A DNA stretch of 64,000 nucleotides from Pseudoxanthomonas kaohsiungensis (lineage in GTDB: Bacteria > Pseudomonadota > Gammaproteobacteria > Xanthomonadales > Xanthomonadaceae): the NCBI RefSeq assembly GCF_010211765.1, contig NZ_PDWO01000006.1:124001-188000 (forward strand), given 5' to 3'. Shown here piece after piece: positions 1 through 8,777 of this stretch. The notes beneath the pieces are model-generated. The model made no database searches and was not told the origin of the DNA. It saw only the letters and a list, made by a program, of their open reading frames with translations. Made by a program: the position numbers and the translations under genes. Numbering within the stretch: the stretch's first letter is position 1; the number at the start of each line of letters is the position of its first letter.

Positions 1-1
1 C

Positions 2-835
2 GAGGAGATCCTCGGCGAGGCGATCAAGGGCCGGCCGCGCGATTCGTTGATCATCTCGACCAAGGCCACGTTCCGCTTCGGCGAGGGCGAGAACCAGGTC
101 GGCTCCTCGCGCTACCACCTGGTCAATGCCGTCGACGCCGCGCTCAGGCGCCTGGGCACCGACTACATCGACCTGTTCCAGCTGCACGGCTTCGACGCGC
201 GGCCGCCGGTGGAGGAAGTGCTGTCCACGCTCGACAACCTGGTGCGGGCCGGCAAGATCCGCTACCTGGGCGTGTCCAATTTCTCAGGCTGGCACCTGAT
301 GAAGTCGCTGGCCACCGCCGACCGCTACGGCTGGAGCCGCTATGTCGCCCACCAGGCCTACTACTCGCTGCTGGGCCGCGACTACGAATGGGAGCTGATG
401 CCGCTGGCCGAGGACCAGGGCGTGGGCGCGGTGGTGTGGAGCCCGCTGGGCTGGGGTCGGCTCACCGGCAAGATCCGGCGCGGCCAGCCGCTGCCCGAAT
501 CCAGCCGCCTGCAGTCGCAGACCGCGGTCGATTCCGGGCCGCCGGTGGACTTCGAACACGTGTACAAGGTGGTCGATGCGCTGGATGAAATCGCCGCGCA
601 GACCGGCAAGTCGGTGCCGCAGGTGGCGTTGAACTGGCTGCTGCAGCGCCCGACCGTGTCCACCGTGGTGATCGGCGCGCGCAACGAGGAACAGCTGCGG
701 CAGAACCTCGGCGCAGTCGGCTGGAACCTCAGCGCCGAACAGGTGGCGAAGCTGGACGCCGCCAGCGCGGTGACCAAGCCGTATCCGTATTGGCACCAGG
801 CCGGTTTCAAGTACCGAAACCCCACTCCGGTGTGA
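2..835 (+). CDS. Aldo/keto reductase, 5' end outside the window
   Basis: The reading frame is open from base 2, so the start lies upstream and 277 residues are visible. The protein is a (beta/alpha)8-barrel NAD(P)H-dependent aldo/keto reductase that would reduce aldehydes or ketones in the cytosol. The catalytic Lys is visible in IISTKAT (visible residue 21) and the catalytic His in LFQLHG. GVSNFS and the C-terminal cofactor-binding segment VVIGARNEEQLRQN are typical of the family. The Asp and Tyr of the catalytic tetrad would sit in the missing N-terminal part. AKRs of this subgroup are usually 320-345 residues, so about 50-70 residues are missing. The substrate cannot be told from sequence. 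Confidence 0.93.
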   Translation, partial: EEILGEAIKGRPRDSLIISTKATFRFGEGENQVGSSRYHLVNAVDAALRRLGTDYIDLFQLHGFDARPPVEEVLSTLDNLVRAGKIRYLGVSNFSGWHLMKSLATADRYGWSRYVAHQAYYSLLGRDYEWELMPLAEDQGVGAVVWSPLGWGRLTGKIRRGQPLPESSRLQSQTAVDSGPPVDFEHVYKVVDALDEIAAQTGKSVPQVALNWLLQRPTVSTVVIGARNEEQLRQNLGAVGWNLSAEQVAKLDAASAVTKPYPYWHQAGFKYRNPTPV

Positions 836-899
836 GCCAACCGCTCCTCGCCGCAACGGGAAGCGGGCATCCTCCCGGCAAGTGATTCGACAGGACGCG

Positions 900-1298
900 A
901 TGGACACCGGGCATCTCAAGGAGTTCTGTGCCGCATTGGCCGGCGCCGAAGTGCGCCTGCACGGCGCGCCGGCGAACATCCTGGTCTACTCGATCGGCGG
1001 GAAGTCGTTCGCCTATTTCAAGACCAGCGAACCGGAGCGCTGGCGTTTCAGTTTCAAGGCCACGCCCGAGCGGTTCCTCGAGCTGACCGACATCCCCGGC
1101 ATCAAGCCCGCGCGCTGGCGCGGTCGCCACCAGTGGGTGACCGTGGTCGACGTGCGCAGCTTGCCCGATGCCTACCTGCGCGAGCTGGTCGAATGGTCGT
1201 ACAACCATGCGCTGGGCAAGCTGAGCCGGGCCCGGCAGGTGGAGCTGACCGGCGCTTCGTTGCCGCCCAGGGCGCGTGCGCGGCGCGGCGACCCATAG
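900..1298 (+). CDS. MmcQ/YjbR family protein
   Basis: This 132-residue protein has the MmcQ/YjbR (DUF419-like, CyaY-like fold) pattern: FAYFKTSEPERWRFSFKATPERFLELTD followed by a GRHQWVTV segment and a C-terminal LVEWSYNHAL helix. These small proteins are often annotated as DNA-binding, but their biochemical role is poorly defined. I chose ATG 900 because AGGA lies 5-8 bases upstream. An in-frame GTG at 882 would add six residues. The C-terminus ends in a basic tail rich in Arg and Ala. It sits 64 bases after the aldo/keto reductase on the same strand and could be co-transcribed with it. Confidence 0.8.
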   Translation: MDTGHLKEFCAALAGAEVRLHGAPANILVYSIGGKSFAYFKTSEPERWRFSFKATPERFLELTDIPGIKPARWRGRHQWVTVVDVRSLPDAYLRELVEWSYNHALGKLSRARQVELTGASLPPRARARRGDP

Positions 1299-1335
1299 CC
1301 GGTGCGGGCAGGCAGTGGCGGGCTGCGTGGACGGC

Positions 1336-1560
1336 TCAACCGGCCAACGGATTGCCTTGCGCATCGACGACGAAGCGTGCCCGCCTTCCTCCGTAGTAGA
1401 AGGATGCGCGCCACGTGCCGGCATCCTCGCCGGTGCCGCGTTCGCACAACACGGTGATCTTGCCGTCGTCCATCAACTGCCGGAACGCGGCCACGTCCAG
1501 GCCCATTGCACGGGCGACCAGGGCGCCGTCGATTTCCAGTTCCGGTCGGATCGTGTCCAT
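1336..1560 (-). CDS. Small conserved protein, DUF6522-like
   Basis: The 74-residue protein starts at ATG 1560 (MDTIRPELEIDG). A TTG 12 bases upstream is possible, but no ribosome binding site favours it. It has a helical middle (DVAAFRQLMDDGKI) followed by CERGTGEDAGTWRASFYYGGRRARFVVDAQG, a pattern I associate with DUF6522 proteins of Proteobacteria. The order resembles a short DNA-binding-like helix region followed by a beta hairpin, but no function is known to me. It converges on the MmcQ gene with 37 bases between the stops. Family assignment is tentative; the coding call rests on codon use and conserved-looking composition. Confidence 0.6.
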   Translation of the reverse strand: MDTIRPELEIDGALVARAMGLDVAAFRQLMDDGKITVLCERGTGEDAGTWRASFYYGGRRARFVVDAQGNPLAG

Positions 1561-1727
1561 GAGGGCGGTCAATGGGGGCGGATGCAGGGTCGCGCAAGGC
1601 GCGCGCCATCGCCTTGACCTGGATCAGGGGCCGGCAAGGCGCGCACACGGCGCACGTGGTCCGCGGGTGAATGCCGTGCCACCCGCCGCTGGGGTGGCGC
1701 GCCAGGCGGGGCCACGGTCCGCCAGCG

Positions 1728-2879
1728 ATGGCGGATAATGGCCTGCCCGACGCCGTGCCCGCGCGCTTGAACCTCCACGACGATCCCCTGAAGGCCTTGC
1801 TGCTGCCGTTCGACGGTGGCCCGCTGGCATGGCCGGCGCAGGGCGATATCGCCTTCCTGCGCGCGCGCGACGGCTGGCCGTTGCGGCAGCATCCGCTGGA
1901 TCGACTGCGCTGCGAGCAGGGTTTCAAGCCGCTGGCCGATGGCCTGGGCCAGGCCGGGCTCGATGTCCGTCCCGAGCTCGACTGCGCCGCCGAGGCTTCA
2001 CTGGTGCTGGTGCTGCCGCCGCGACAGCGCGACGAAGCGCAAGCGCTGCTCGCCCGCGCCGTGGCCATGGCCGCCCCCGGCGCGCGCGTGGTCGCTGCGG
2101 TGGCCAATGACGAAGGCGCACGCTCCCGCGAGAAGGACCTGCAGCAGCTGGCCGGGCTCGACGGCACGCTCACCAAGTTCCATTGCCGGGTGTTCTGGAC
2201 ACCGCCGCTGTCGGGCGCGCGCGACCCCGCGCTCGCCGCGCGCTGGCGCCAGGCCGACGCGCCGCGGCCGATCCTGGGCGGACGCTTCCAGAGCCGCCCG
2301 GGCGTCTTCGCCTGGGATCGCATCGATCCGGCGTCAGCCCTGCTGGCCGCGCACCTGCCGACCGACCTGTCCGGTCGCGGTGCGGACCTGGGTGCCGGCT
2401 GGGGCTACCTGGCCGCCGAAGTGCTGGACCGTTGTGCCGGCGTGAGCGCATTGGACCTGTACGAAGCGGAGGCGCGCGCGCTCGAACTGGCACGCGCCAA
2501 CCTGGCTGCCCGGGCCGGTCGCGCCGCGCTCGCGTTCCACTGGCACGACGTCACCACCGGGTTGCCGCAGGACGGTTACGACTTCATCGTCAGCAACCCG
2601 CCGTTCCACGCGCACGACCGTGGCGACCGGCCCGAGCTGGGCCAGCGCTTCATCGAGGTCGCCGCGCAGTCCCTGCGTCCCGGTGGCCGCCTGCTGCTGG
2701 TCGCCAACCGGCACCTGCCGTACGAGGCGACGGTGGCCGGCGCGTTCGCCAGCCGGCGCGTGCTGGCCGAAGGCGGCGGCTTCAAGGTGATCGAGGCGGT
2801 GAAGGCCCAGGCCACCCAGGCTCATGCGGCCACCGGCCAGGCGAGGAGCGGCCAGGCGATGAAGGAGAGGCGTCGATGA
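1728..2879 (+). CDS. RsmC-like class I SAM methyltransferase
   Basis: This 383-residue protein has a degenerate N-terminal half and a C-terminal MTS methyltransferase domain. Motif I is ADLGAGWGYLAAEVL (about residues 220-235) and the catalytic motif is IVSNPPFHA, the NPPF signature of exocyclic-amine methyltransferases. The family includes RsmC (m2G1207 of 16S rRNA) and RlmG (m2G1835 of 23S rRNA); which rRNA is modified cannot be decided here. ATG 1728 was chosen because the longer in-frame extension is low-complexity. The stop overlaps the next start (ATGA at 2876-2879), so it is translationally coupled to the RsuA-like gene, another rRNA modification enzyme. Confidence 0.85.
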   Translation: MADNGLPDAVPARLNLHDDPLKALLLPFDGGPLAWPAQGDIAFLRARDGWPLRQHPLDRLRCEQGFKPLADGLGQAGLDVRPELDCAAEASLVLVLPPRQRDEAQALLARAVAMAAPGARVVAAVANDEGARSREKDLQQLAGLDGTLTKFHCRVFWTPPLSGARDPALAARWRQADAPRPILGGRFQSRPGVFAWDRIDPASALLAAHLPTDLSGRGADLGAGWGYLAAEVLDRCAGVSALDLYEAEARALELARANLAARAGRAALAFHWHDVTTGLPQDGYDFIVSNPPFHAHDRGDRPELGQRFIEVAAQSLRPGGRLLLVANRHLPYEATVAGAFASRRVLAEGGGFKVIEAVKAQATQAHAATGQARSGQAMKERRR

Positions 2880-3598
2880 GCAAGTCGATGAAACTGGTCA
2901 AGCACTTGGCCAACCTGGGGTACGGCAGCCGCAAGGAAGTGGCGTGGATGTTCCGCGAAGGCCGGGTCACCGACGCCGCCGGCGAGGTGCTGTACGCCGA
3001 CGATCCGCTCGACCACGGCAACGTGCGCGTGGATGGGGAGCCGCTGGATCCGCCGCAGGGCCTGGTGCTGATGCTGCACAAGCCGGCCGGCTACACGTGC
3101 TCGACCAAGGACAAGGGTCGCATCGTCTACGACCTGCTGCCCGAACGCTTCCGCCTGCGCGATCCGGTGCTGTCGACGGTCGGCCGGCTGGACCGCGAGA
3201 CCACCGGCCTGCTGCTGATGACCGACGACGGCGGACTCCTGCACCGGATCGTCTCGCCGAAATCGAAGCTGGCCAAGATCTACGAGGCCACGCTGGCGCA
3301 GGACCTGCGCGGCGACGAGGCGGCGCTGTTCGCCAGCGGCACGCTGGTGCTCGAATCGGAGACCACGCCGCTGCTGCCGGCCCGGCTCGACGTGCTCGGG
3401 CCGCGCCGTGCGCGCCTGACCCTGCACGAAGGCCGCTACCACCAGGTACGACGCATGTTCGCCGCCACCGGCAACCATGTCGAAGCGCTGCACCGGCCGC
3501 AGGTCGGCGGGCTGGCGCTCGACGGCCTGCCCGAAGGCCAGTGGCGCGCGCTGGATGCCGCCGCCCTCGACCGCCTGTTCAACCCGGAGACCCCGTGA
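2876..3598 (+). CDS. rsuA: 16S rRNA pseudouridine synthase, RsuA family
   Basis: This 240-residue protein has an S4-like N-terminal RNA-binding part (KLVKHLANLGYGSRKEV) and the RsuA/RluB/E/F catalytic core. The catalytic Asp lies in VGRLDRETTGLLLMTDDG, and the C-terminal signature GRYHQVRRMFAATGNHV is intact. RsuA makes pseudouridine 516 of 16S rRNA. The start ATG 2876 overlaps the upstream stop and has a GGAGAGG ribosome binding site at 2864-2870. Its stop overlaps the GTG start of the following HAD gene. The exact rRNA target is inferred from family resemblance and the KPAGYTCSTKD segment. Confidence 0.87.
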   Translation: MSKSMKLVKHLANLGYGSRKEVAWMFREGRVTDAAGEVLYADDPLDHGNVRVDGEPLDPPQGLVLMLHKPAGYTCSTKDKGRIVYDLLPERFRLRDPVLSTVGRLDRETTGLLLMTDDGGLLHRIVSPKSKLAKIYEATLAQDLRGDEAALFASGTLVLESETTPLLPARLDVLGPRRARLTLHEGRYHQVRRMFAATGNHVEALHRPQVGGLALDGLPEGQWRALDAAALDRLFNPETP

Positions 3599-4305
3599 AC
3601 CTGCCCGCCCCCGTCGCCCCGCTCCCGTTCGCGCCCGATGCCGTGATCTTCGACATGGACGGACTGATGCTCGACAGCGAGCGCGCGATCAACGCCTGCA
3701 TGGCGCAAGCGGCGCGCGAACTGGGCCACGACATTCCCGACGCGCTGTGGTTGCGGATGATCGGTGGCGGCGATGGCCTGTGCCGGCGGCTGGTGGCCGA
3801 GCGCATCGGCGAGGCCGCGGCCGACGCGCTGCTGGAGCGCTCCGAAGTCCTGTACGACGCGGTCGCCAACGCCGGCATCGACCATCGCCCCGGCATCGTC
3901 GACCTGCTGGAGTGGCTGGTGGCGCGCGGCCTCCCGCGCGCGGTCGCCACCTCGACCCGGCGTCCGCTGGCCATGCGCAAGCTCCAGGCCGCCGGGCTGC
4001 TGCCGTACTTCGACGCGGTGTGCACCAGCAGCGACGTGGCCCGGCCCAAGCCGGCGCCGGACGTCTACCTGCTCGCCGCACGCACGCTGGACGTCGCGCC
4101 CTCGCGCTGCCTGGTGCTGGAGGATTCCCCGACCGGCGTGCGCGCCGCACTCGCCGCGGGCATGACGCCGATCCAGGTCCCGGATCTGTTGAGCCCGGAT
4201 GCGGCGACCCTCGCCCTCGGCCACCGCATCGCGCCCTCGCTGGAAGTGGTCGTGCCGATGCTGCAGGCGGCGCTCGTCGCGGTCGAGGACGGACGCCCGG
4301 ATTGA
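3595..4305 (+). CDS. HAD family phosphatase (beta-phosphoglucomutase-like)
   Basis: This 236-residue subfamily IA HAD hydrolase carries motif I DAVIFDMDGLMLDSE, the cap domain, motif II VATSTRR, the motif III Lys in ARPKPAPDVY and motif IV LVLEDSPTGVRAA. These are the residues needed for phosphoryl transfer through an aspartyl-phosphate. The substrate is probably a small sugar or nucleotide phosphate but cannot be named. Translation starts at GTG 3595 in the stop of the pseudouridine synthase gene (GTGA overlap). The three genes from 1728 to 4305 therefore form a coupled unit. Confidence 0.88.
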   Translation: MNLPAPVAPLPFAPDAVIFDMDGLMLDSERAINACMAQAARELGHDIPDALWLRMIGGGDGLCRRLVAERIGEAAADALLERSEVLYDAVANAGIDHRPGIVDLLEWLVARGLPRAVATSTRRPLAMRKLQAAGLLPYFDAVCTSSDVARPKPAPDVYLLAARTLDVAPSRCLVLEDSPTGVRAALAAGMTPIQVPDLLSPDAATLALGHRIAPSLEVVVPMLQAALVAVEDGRPD

Positions 4306-4475
4306 AGCGGCGCGGCTCCGGCCCGGGGACGGGATTCGCTTCGAGGCGAGCGCGAGCGACACTGGCGGCCGGCGCGCTATCGGACTTCCCGCCGGGCCGG
4401 AAAGGGACGGGCCGGATTGCAGGGCCGGGCGCTGGCGGCGTCGCGCCCCCGGAACGCAACGAGCGAGGAGCAGTC

Positions 4476-5783
4476 ATGTTTCCGATCCATCCCGTACGAA
4501 TCGCGCATGGCGTGTGGATCGCCGTCCTGGCTTCCGTGATGCTGCCGGTCCTGTCGCTGGCCGGCTGCTCGCGCGAGGCCGCGGTGCCGGCAGCGGAGAC
4601 CGCCCCGCCCGGGGTTCCGGTGGCCACGGACTGGCCGCTGCCCGCGCCGGCGGGCGCCGCACAACCGGACCTCGTGCGGGCGCCGGATGGCCGCCTGCTG
4701 CTCAGCTGGGTCGAGCCGGCGGGAGAGCGGGGCCACCGCCTGCAGCTGGCGGCGACACTCGCCGGGGAAACCGGGTGGGCGCCGACCCTGGCCGTGGCCG
4801 AAGGCGAGGGCTGGTTCGTGAACTGGGCCGACACCCCGCGGGTGCAGGCGCTGGCCGACGGCTCGCTGTGGGCGCACTGGCTGGAGCGCACCGGCCCGTC
4901 ACGCATGGACTACGGCATCGCCCTGGTGCGCTCGGATGACGGGGGCCGCCACTGGCAGCGCAGCGCGCCGGTCCATCCGCGCGGTCGCGGCGACCACGGC
5001 TTCACCACGTTCTGGCGCGCCGGCGATGACCGCCTCGGCCTGGCCTGGCTGGACAGCCGGCAGAAGGCGGCGGCAGGCGAGACCGAAGGCCACGACGGCC
5101 ACCACGGTGGCGCCGCGGCGATGATGCTGCGTGCCGCGGTGCACGGGCCGGACGGCGGCCAGCAGGCGGAGTGGCCGCTGGACGCGTCCACCTGCGACTG
5201 CTGCACCACGGCTTCGGCGCAGACCGCACGCGGCGTGGTCGTGGTCTACCGCGGCCGCGGCGCCGGCGAGATCCGCGACACGCGCATCGTGCGCCTGCAG
5301 CCTGACGGCACCTGGACCGCGCCGCGCGACGTGCATCGCGATGGCTGGCATTTCCCCGGGTGTCCGGTGAACGGCCCGGCGGTGGCGGCCGAGGATCAGG
5401 ACGTGTGGGTGGCCTGGTACACCGAGGCCGAGGCCGTGCCGGAACTGCGCCTGGCGCATTCGCGCGACGCCGGTGGCCGCTTCGATCCGCCGGTGGTGCT
5501 GGCGCGCGGGCCGCAGGTGCTGGGCCGGGTCGCCCTGGCGCAGGGCGGCGGGCACGTGCATGCGGCCTGGCTGGAGGAGGCGGGAGAGGGCGGCCAGGTC
5601 CTGCGCCTGGCGCGCTATGCGCCGGACCTGGCATCGCCGGCGGTGGTGCAGGTGGCCACCCTGCACGCGCGCGGCCGCGCCAGTGGCTTGCCGCGGCTGC
5701 AGTGGGCCGATGGCGCCGCGTGGCTGGCGTGGACCGACGTGGAGGCGGGCGCGCCGGTGCTGCGCGGCGCGGTGGTGCGCTGA
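4476..5783 (+). CDS. Sialidase-fold (BNR) lipoprotein with CxCC and His-rich loop
   Basis: This 435-residue protein begins with a lipoprotein signal peptide; the lipobox is LSLAGC about 30 residues in, so it should be anchored in the cell envelope. The body looks like a beta-propeller of the exo-alpha-sialidase superfamily, with Asp-box-like elements such as SDDGGRHW and SRDAGGRF. The loop GHDGHHGG (near residue 210) and the motif TCDCCTT (near residue 245) are not typical of true sialidases and look like metal or redox ligands. The ribosome binding site is GAGGAG at 4465-4470. Sialidase activity should not be assumed; I would call it a propeller lipoprotein of unknown function. Confidence 0.78.
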   Translation: MFPIHPVRIAHGVWIAVLASVMLPVLSLAGCSREAAVPAAETAPPGVPVATDWPLPAPAGAAQPDLVRAPDGRLLLSWVEPAGERGHRLQLAATLAGETGWAPTLAVAEGEGWFVNWADTPRVQALADGSLWAHWLERTGPSRMDYGIALVRSDDGGRHWQRSAPVHPRGRGDHGFTTFWRAGDDRLGLAWLDSRQKAAAGETEGHDGHHGGAAAMMLRAAVHGPDGGQQAEWPLDASTCDCCTTASAQTARGVVVVYRGRGAGEIRDTRIVRLQPDGTWTAPRDVHRDGWHFPGCPVNGPAVAAEDQDVWVAWYTEAEAVPELRLAHSRDAGGRFDPPVVLARGPQVLGRVALAQGGGHVHAAWLEEAGEGGQVLRLARYAPDLASPAVVQVATLHARGRASGLPRLQWADGAAWLAWTDVEAGAPVLRGAVVR

Positions 5784-5785
5784 GC

Positions 5786-6592
5786 TCAGGCGTACTGCAT
5801 CTTCCGGCCCATGCCGCCGTCGGCGATGAACTCCTGGCCGGTGACGAAACCCGACAGCGCGGGTGCCAGCAGCCAGACCGCCAGGGTTGCGATGTCCTCC
5901 GGCGTGCCGACGCGCCCGGCCGGATGCTGGCCGTGGTCGCTCCGCGACAGCTTCGGCCGGCGCCGCCGCGCCGGCCCGCGCCAGGCCTCGGTGGCGATCC
6001 AGCCCGGGCTGATGCAGTTCACCCGCACCCGCGGCCCCTCGCTCACGGCCAGGGCGTGGGTGAAGGCCAGCAGGCCGCCCTTGGCCGCGGCGTAGACCTC
6101 GCTGTGCGGCTCGGACTGGTGGGCGCGGGTGGAGGCGATGTTGACGATGGCGCCGCCGCCGTCGGCCTGGCGCAGCGCGGGCAGCGCATGCCGGCTGCAC
6201 AGGAAGGCGCCGTGCAGGCTGGACAGGCGCCGGTTCCACTCACCGAGGTCCAGCGCGTCCAGCGACGGCATGTGCGGGTCGGGCAGGCCGGCGTTGTTGA
6301 CCAGGCCATCGATGCGGCCGAAGCGCTCCAGCGCCGCGGCGGCGAAAGCGGCCGCGCTGCGCTCGCTGGCCACGTCCAGGCGCCGGAACAGGGCGCGCGC
6401 CGGCGCGCCCCATTCGCGGATGCAGGCGCGGCCGGCGTCGGCATCGAGGTCGCCGATCACAACGCTGCCGCCGGCGCCGATCACCGCCTGGGCAATGCCG
6501 CGACCGATGCCTTGGGCGCCGCCGGTGACCAGCACCACGCGGTCCTGCAACGGCGCGGGATTCCAGGGACGGATCGGCGGGACCAAGGACAT
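5786..6592 (-). CDS. SDR family oxidoreductase
   Basis: This 268-residue classical short-chain dehydrogenase/reductase has the Rossmann glycine motif TGGAQGIG, NNAG, the active-site Ser in IVNIAST, and the YxxxK pair in YAAAKGG. The end matches the usual GxxFxxDGG pattern (FVTGQEFIADGGMGR). It would use NAD(P)(H) to interconvert a hydroxyl and a carbonyl group in the cytosol; the substrate is unknown. An insertion around ARRRRPKLSRSDHGQH before the C-terminal helix is more basic than usual. It converges on the sialidase-fold gene with only two bases between the stops. Confidence 0.9.
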   Translation of the reverse strand: MSLVPPIRPWNPAPLQDRVVLVTGGAQGIGRGIAQAVIGAGGSVVIGDLDADAGRACIREWGAPARALFRRLDVASERSAAAFAAAALERFGRIDGLVNNAGLPDPHMPSLDALDLGEWNRRLSSLHGAFLCSRHALPALRQADGGGAIVNIASTRAHQSEPHSEVYAAAKGGLLAFTHALAVSEGPRVRVNCISPGWIATEAWRGPARRRRPKLSRSDHGQHPAGRVGTPEDIATLAVWLLAPALSGFVTGQEFIADGGMGRKMQYA

Positions 6593-6673
6593 GGCGGGGC
6601 TCCGTGGGGTGCCGGGCCAGTGTCGCGCAGGCGGCGTGCAGGCGGTGCAGCCAGGCGCGACGCCGCCCCCGGG

Positions 6674-7252
6674 TCAGCCGGCGTCGCGTGGCGGAAACAG
6701 CGCCTTCCAGCCGGCATGGCCGAGCTCGCGCAGCGTCGCGTAGTTGCGCTCGATGATCGAATCCGGGTCCGGATAGGCGTCCACCGCGCGGCTGACGCTG
6801 TCCTCGCGCAGCAGGTGCAGGGTCGGGTACGGCGCGCGGTTGCTGTAGTTCTCGATGTCGTCCGGGCCGCTGTCGGCGAACTGGTAGTCCGGATGGAAGC
6901 TGGCCACCTGCAGTTCGCCGTCCAGTTCCAGTACCTCGACCAGGGCGTCGGCCTGTTCGAGGAAGTCGTTGTAGTCGAGGAAGTCCTGCAGCACGTGCGG
7001 GTGCACCAGCAGGGTGGTGTCGATCTGGTCGGCCGGGGTGTCGCGCAGCAGCAGCAGCTCCTCGCCGAGCTGCTCGATCAGCTGTTCGGGCGTGGTCGCG
7101 TCGCTATAGACGAAGCGCACCTGCTGCTTGGCGTACACCGCCTTGGCGAACGGGCACAGGTTCAGGCCGATCACCGCCCGCTCCAGCCAGCGGCGGGTGA
7201 GTCCCAGCGCCTCTTCCTCGCCGGGCTGCAGGCTGTCGTGGTCGGCGTTCAT
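6674..7252 (-). CDS. DUF1415 family protein
   Basis: The 192-residue protein has the conserved DUF1415 opening, TRRWLERAVIGLNLCPFAKAV, followed by VHPHVLQDFLDYNDFL and VASFHPDYQFADS. The Cys and His residues in LCPFAK and FHPDYQF are conserved in the family as I remember it and might be functional. No biochemical activity is established. The start is ATG 7252, because the longer open frame upstream is a shadow of the DMT transporter and yajQ regions. It lies 8 bases after the yajQ stop on the same strand, so the two are probably one transcript. Confidence 0.85.
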   Translation of the reverse strand: MNADHDSLQPGEEEALGLTRRWLERAVIGLNLCPFAKAVYAKQQVRFVYSDATTPEQLIEQLGEELLLLRDTPADQIDTTLLVHPHVLQDFLDYNDFLEQADALVEVLELDGELQVASFHPDYQFADSGPDDIENYSNRAPYPTLHLLREDSVSRAVDAYPDPDSIIERNYATLRELGHAGWKALFPPRDAG

Positions 7253-7260
7253 GGCCAGGC

Positions 7261-7743
7261 TCAGTCGCGGAAGTTTTCGAACTGCAGCGGGATGCCGAAG
7301 TCGGCCTTGCGCAGCAGGGCGATCGCCTCCTGCAGGTCGTCGCGCTTCTTGCCGTTCACGCGCAGCTTGTCGCCGTTGATCTGGCTGTCGACCTTGAGCT
7401 TGGCGTCCTTGAGCGCGGCCTGGATCTTCTTGGCGGTCTCGCGCTCGATGCCCTGCTTGATCGTGACCTTCTGCCGGGCCCCGGCCAGGTTGGTCTCCAC
7501 GTCGCCGAACTCCAGGCAGCGCACGTCGATGCCGCGCGCGGTCAGCCGCTGCTTGAGGATGTCGGTCATCTGCTTGAGCTGGAAGTCGCTGGGCGCGGAC
7601 TGGCTGACCACGCTTTCCTCCAGCACGAACTTCGCGTCCACGCCCTTGAAGTCGAAGCGGGTGGTGAGTTCGCGGCTGGCCTGGTCGACCGCGTTGGTCA
7701 GCTCGTGGGAGTCGACTTCGGAAACGACGTCGAAGGAGGGCAT
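7261..7743 (-). CDS. yajQ: YajQ family cyclic-di-GMP-binding protein
   Basis: This 160-residue protein is a full-length YajQ (DUF520): MPSFDVVSEVD at the N-terminus, FDFKGVDAKF, and the C-terminal end GIPLQFENFRD. The fold is a duplicated ferredoxin-like domain. In Xanthomonas campestris the homologue binds cyclic-di-GMP and works with a LysR-type regulator to control virulence genes; in other bacteria it has been described as a nucleotide/RNA-binding protein. Here it is followed by the DUF1415 gene. It shares the window with clp and a GGDEF gene, which are also linked to cyclic-di-GMP. Confidence 0.93.
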   Translation of the reverse strand: MPSFDVVSEVDSHELTNAVDQASRELTTRFDFKGVDAKFVLEESVVSQSAPSDFQLKQMTDILKQRLTARGIDVRCLEFGDVETNLAGARQKVTIKQGIERETAKKIQAALKDAKLKVDSQINGDKLRVNGKKRDDLQEAIALLRKADFGIPLQFENFRD

Positions 7744-7822
7744 GCTCGTGGTCCGTCGGGGCAGGCGCGCATTCTAGCGCCGATGCGTGCCCGGCCGGCG
7801 CGCGGCGGGCGATAATGCAGGC

Positions 7823-8719
7823 ATGTCCCCGATCCGTTCCCCGCTGGCCGCCATCGGCTGGATGCTCGCTGCCGTCGCCACTTTCTCGCTGATGGATGCC
7901 GGCATGAAGCAGCTCGCCGCGCACTATCCGCCGCTGCAGGTGACGATGCTGCGCGGCGCGGCATCGCTGCCGTTCGTGCTGGTCTGGGTGCTGGCCACCG
8001 CCGGTGCGCGCTCGATCGTGCCGGTGCGCTGGGGCCTGCACCTGCTGCGCGGCGTGCTGGGCATGGTGATGATCGGCTGCTTCGTGTTCGCGCTGAAGCG
8101 GATGCCGTTGTCCACGGCCTACTCGATCTACTTCGTCGCGCCGCTGCTGGTGGCGGCGCTGTCGGTGCCGCTGCTCGGCGAGAAGGTCGGCCCGCGCCGC
8201 TGGACGGCCATCGCCATCGGCCTGGTGGGGGTAGTGGTGGTGCTGCGGCCGGGGGTGGACGGGATCGTCTCGTTCCCGGGTCTGATGGTGCTGCTGGCCG
8301 CCACGGCCTATGCCATCGCCGCGGTCACGGTCAGCCTGCTCACCCGGACCGACACCCCGCAGTCGATGGTGGTCTGGTTCCTGGCGATCATGGCGGTCGG
8401 TGCCGGCCTGGCGGCGATCCCCGGCTGGGTGCCGCTGCGCTGGGACCACACCGCGCTGATCCTGGGCATGGGCCTGGCCGGTGCGCTGGGGCAGATCGCG
8501 CTCACCCGTGCCTTCATGTGCGGCGACGCCTCGCTGATCGCGCCGCTGGAGTACACCGGGCTGGTCTGGGTGATCGCCTGGGACTGGCTGTTCTGGCGCA
8601 CCTTGCCCGACGCCACCACCTGGATCGGTGCGGCGATCATCGTCGCCAGCGGCCTGTACCTGCTGCGCCGCGAACGCACGGTCGGCGCGGAGCGCGCGGC
8701 GCCGATCGATTCGCTGTAG
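7823..8719 (+). CDS. DMT superfamily (EamA) transporter
   Basis: This 298-residue inner-membrane protein has ten predicted hydrophobic helices arranged as two EamA repeats. The second repeat ends in WIGAAIIVASGLYLLRRER. It is similar in layout to the riboflavin/S-adenosylmethionine-type and other metabolite permeases of this superfamily, but no substrate can be given. I chose ATG 7823 (MSPIRSPLAAIG), because the 12 residues upstream in frame are not hydrophobic and lack a ribosome binding site. The gene is divergent from yajQ with about 80 bases between the starts. Confidence 0.87.
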   Translation: MSPIRSPLAAIGWMLAAVATFSLMDAGMKQLAAHYPPLQVTMLRGAASLPFVLVWVLATAGARSIVPVRWGLHLLRGVLGMVMIGCFVFALKRMPLSTAYSIYFVAPLLVAALSVPLLGEKVGPRRWTAIAIGLVGVVVVLRPGVDGIVSFPGLMVLLAATAYAIAAVTVSLLTRTDTPQSMVVWFLAIMAVGAGLAAIPGWVPLRWDHTALILGMGLAGALGQIALTRAFMCGDASLIAPLEYTGLVWVIAWDWLFWRTLPDATTWIGAAIIVASGLYLLRRERTVGAERAAPIDSL

Positions 8720-8777
8720 CGGCCGCCGCGGGCGCCAAGGGTAAGCTGGGCGCACGACCCGGAACAGGTGCCGCCGG

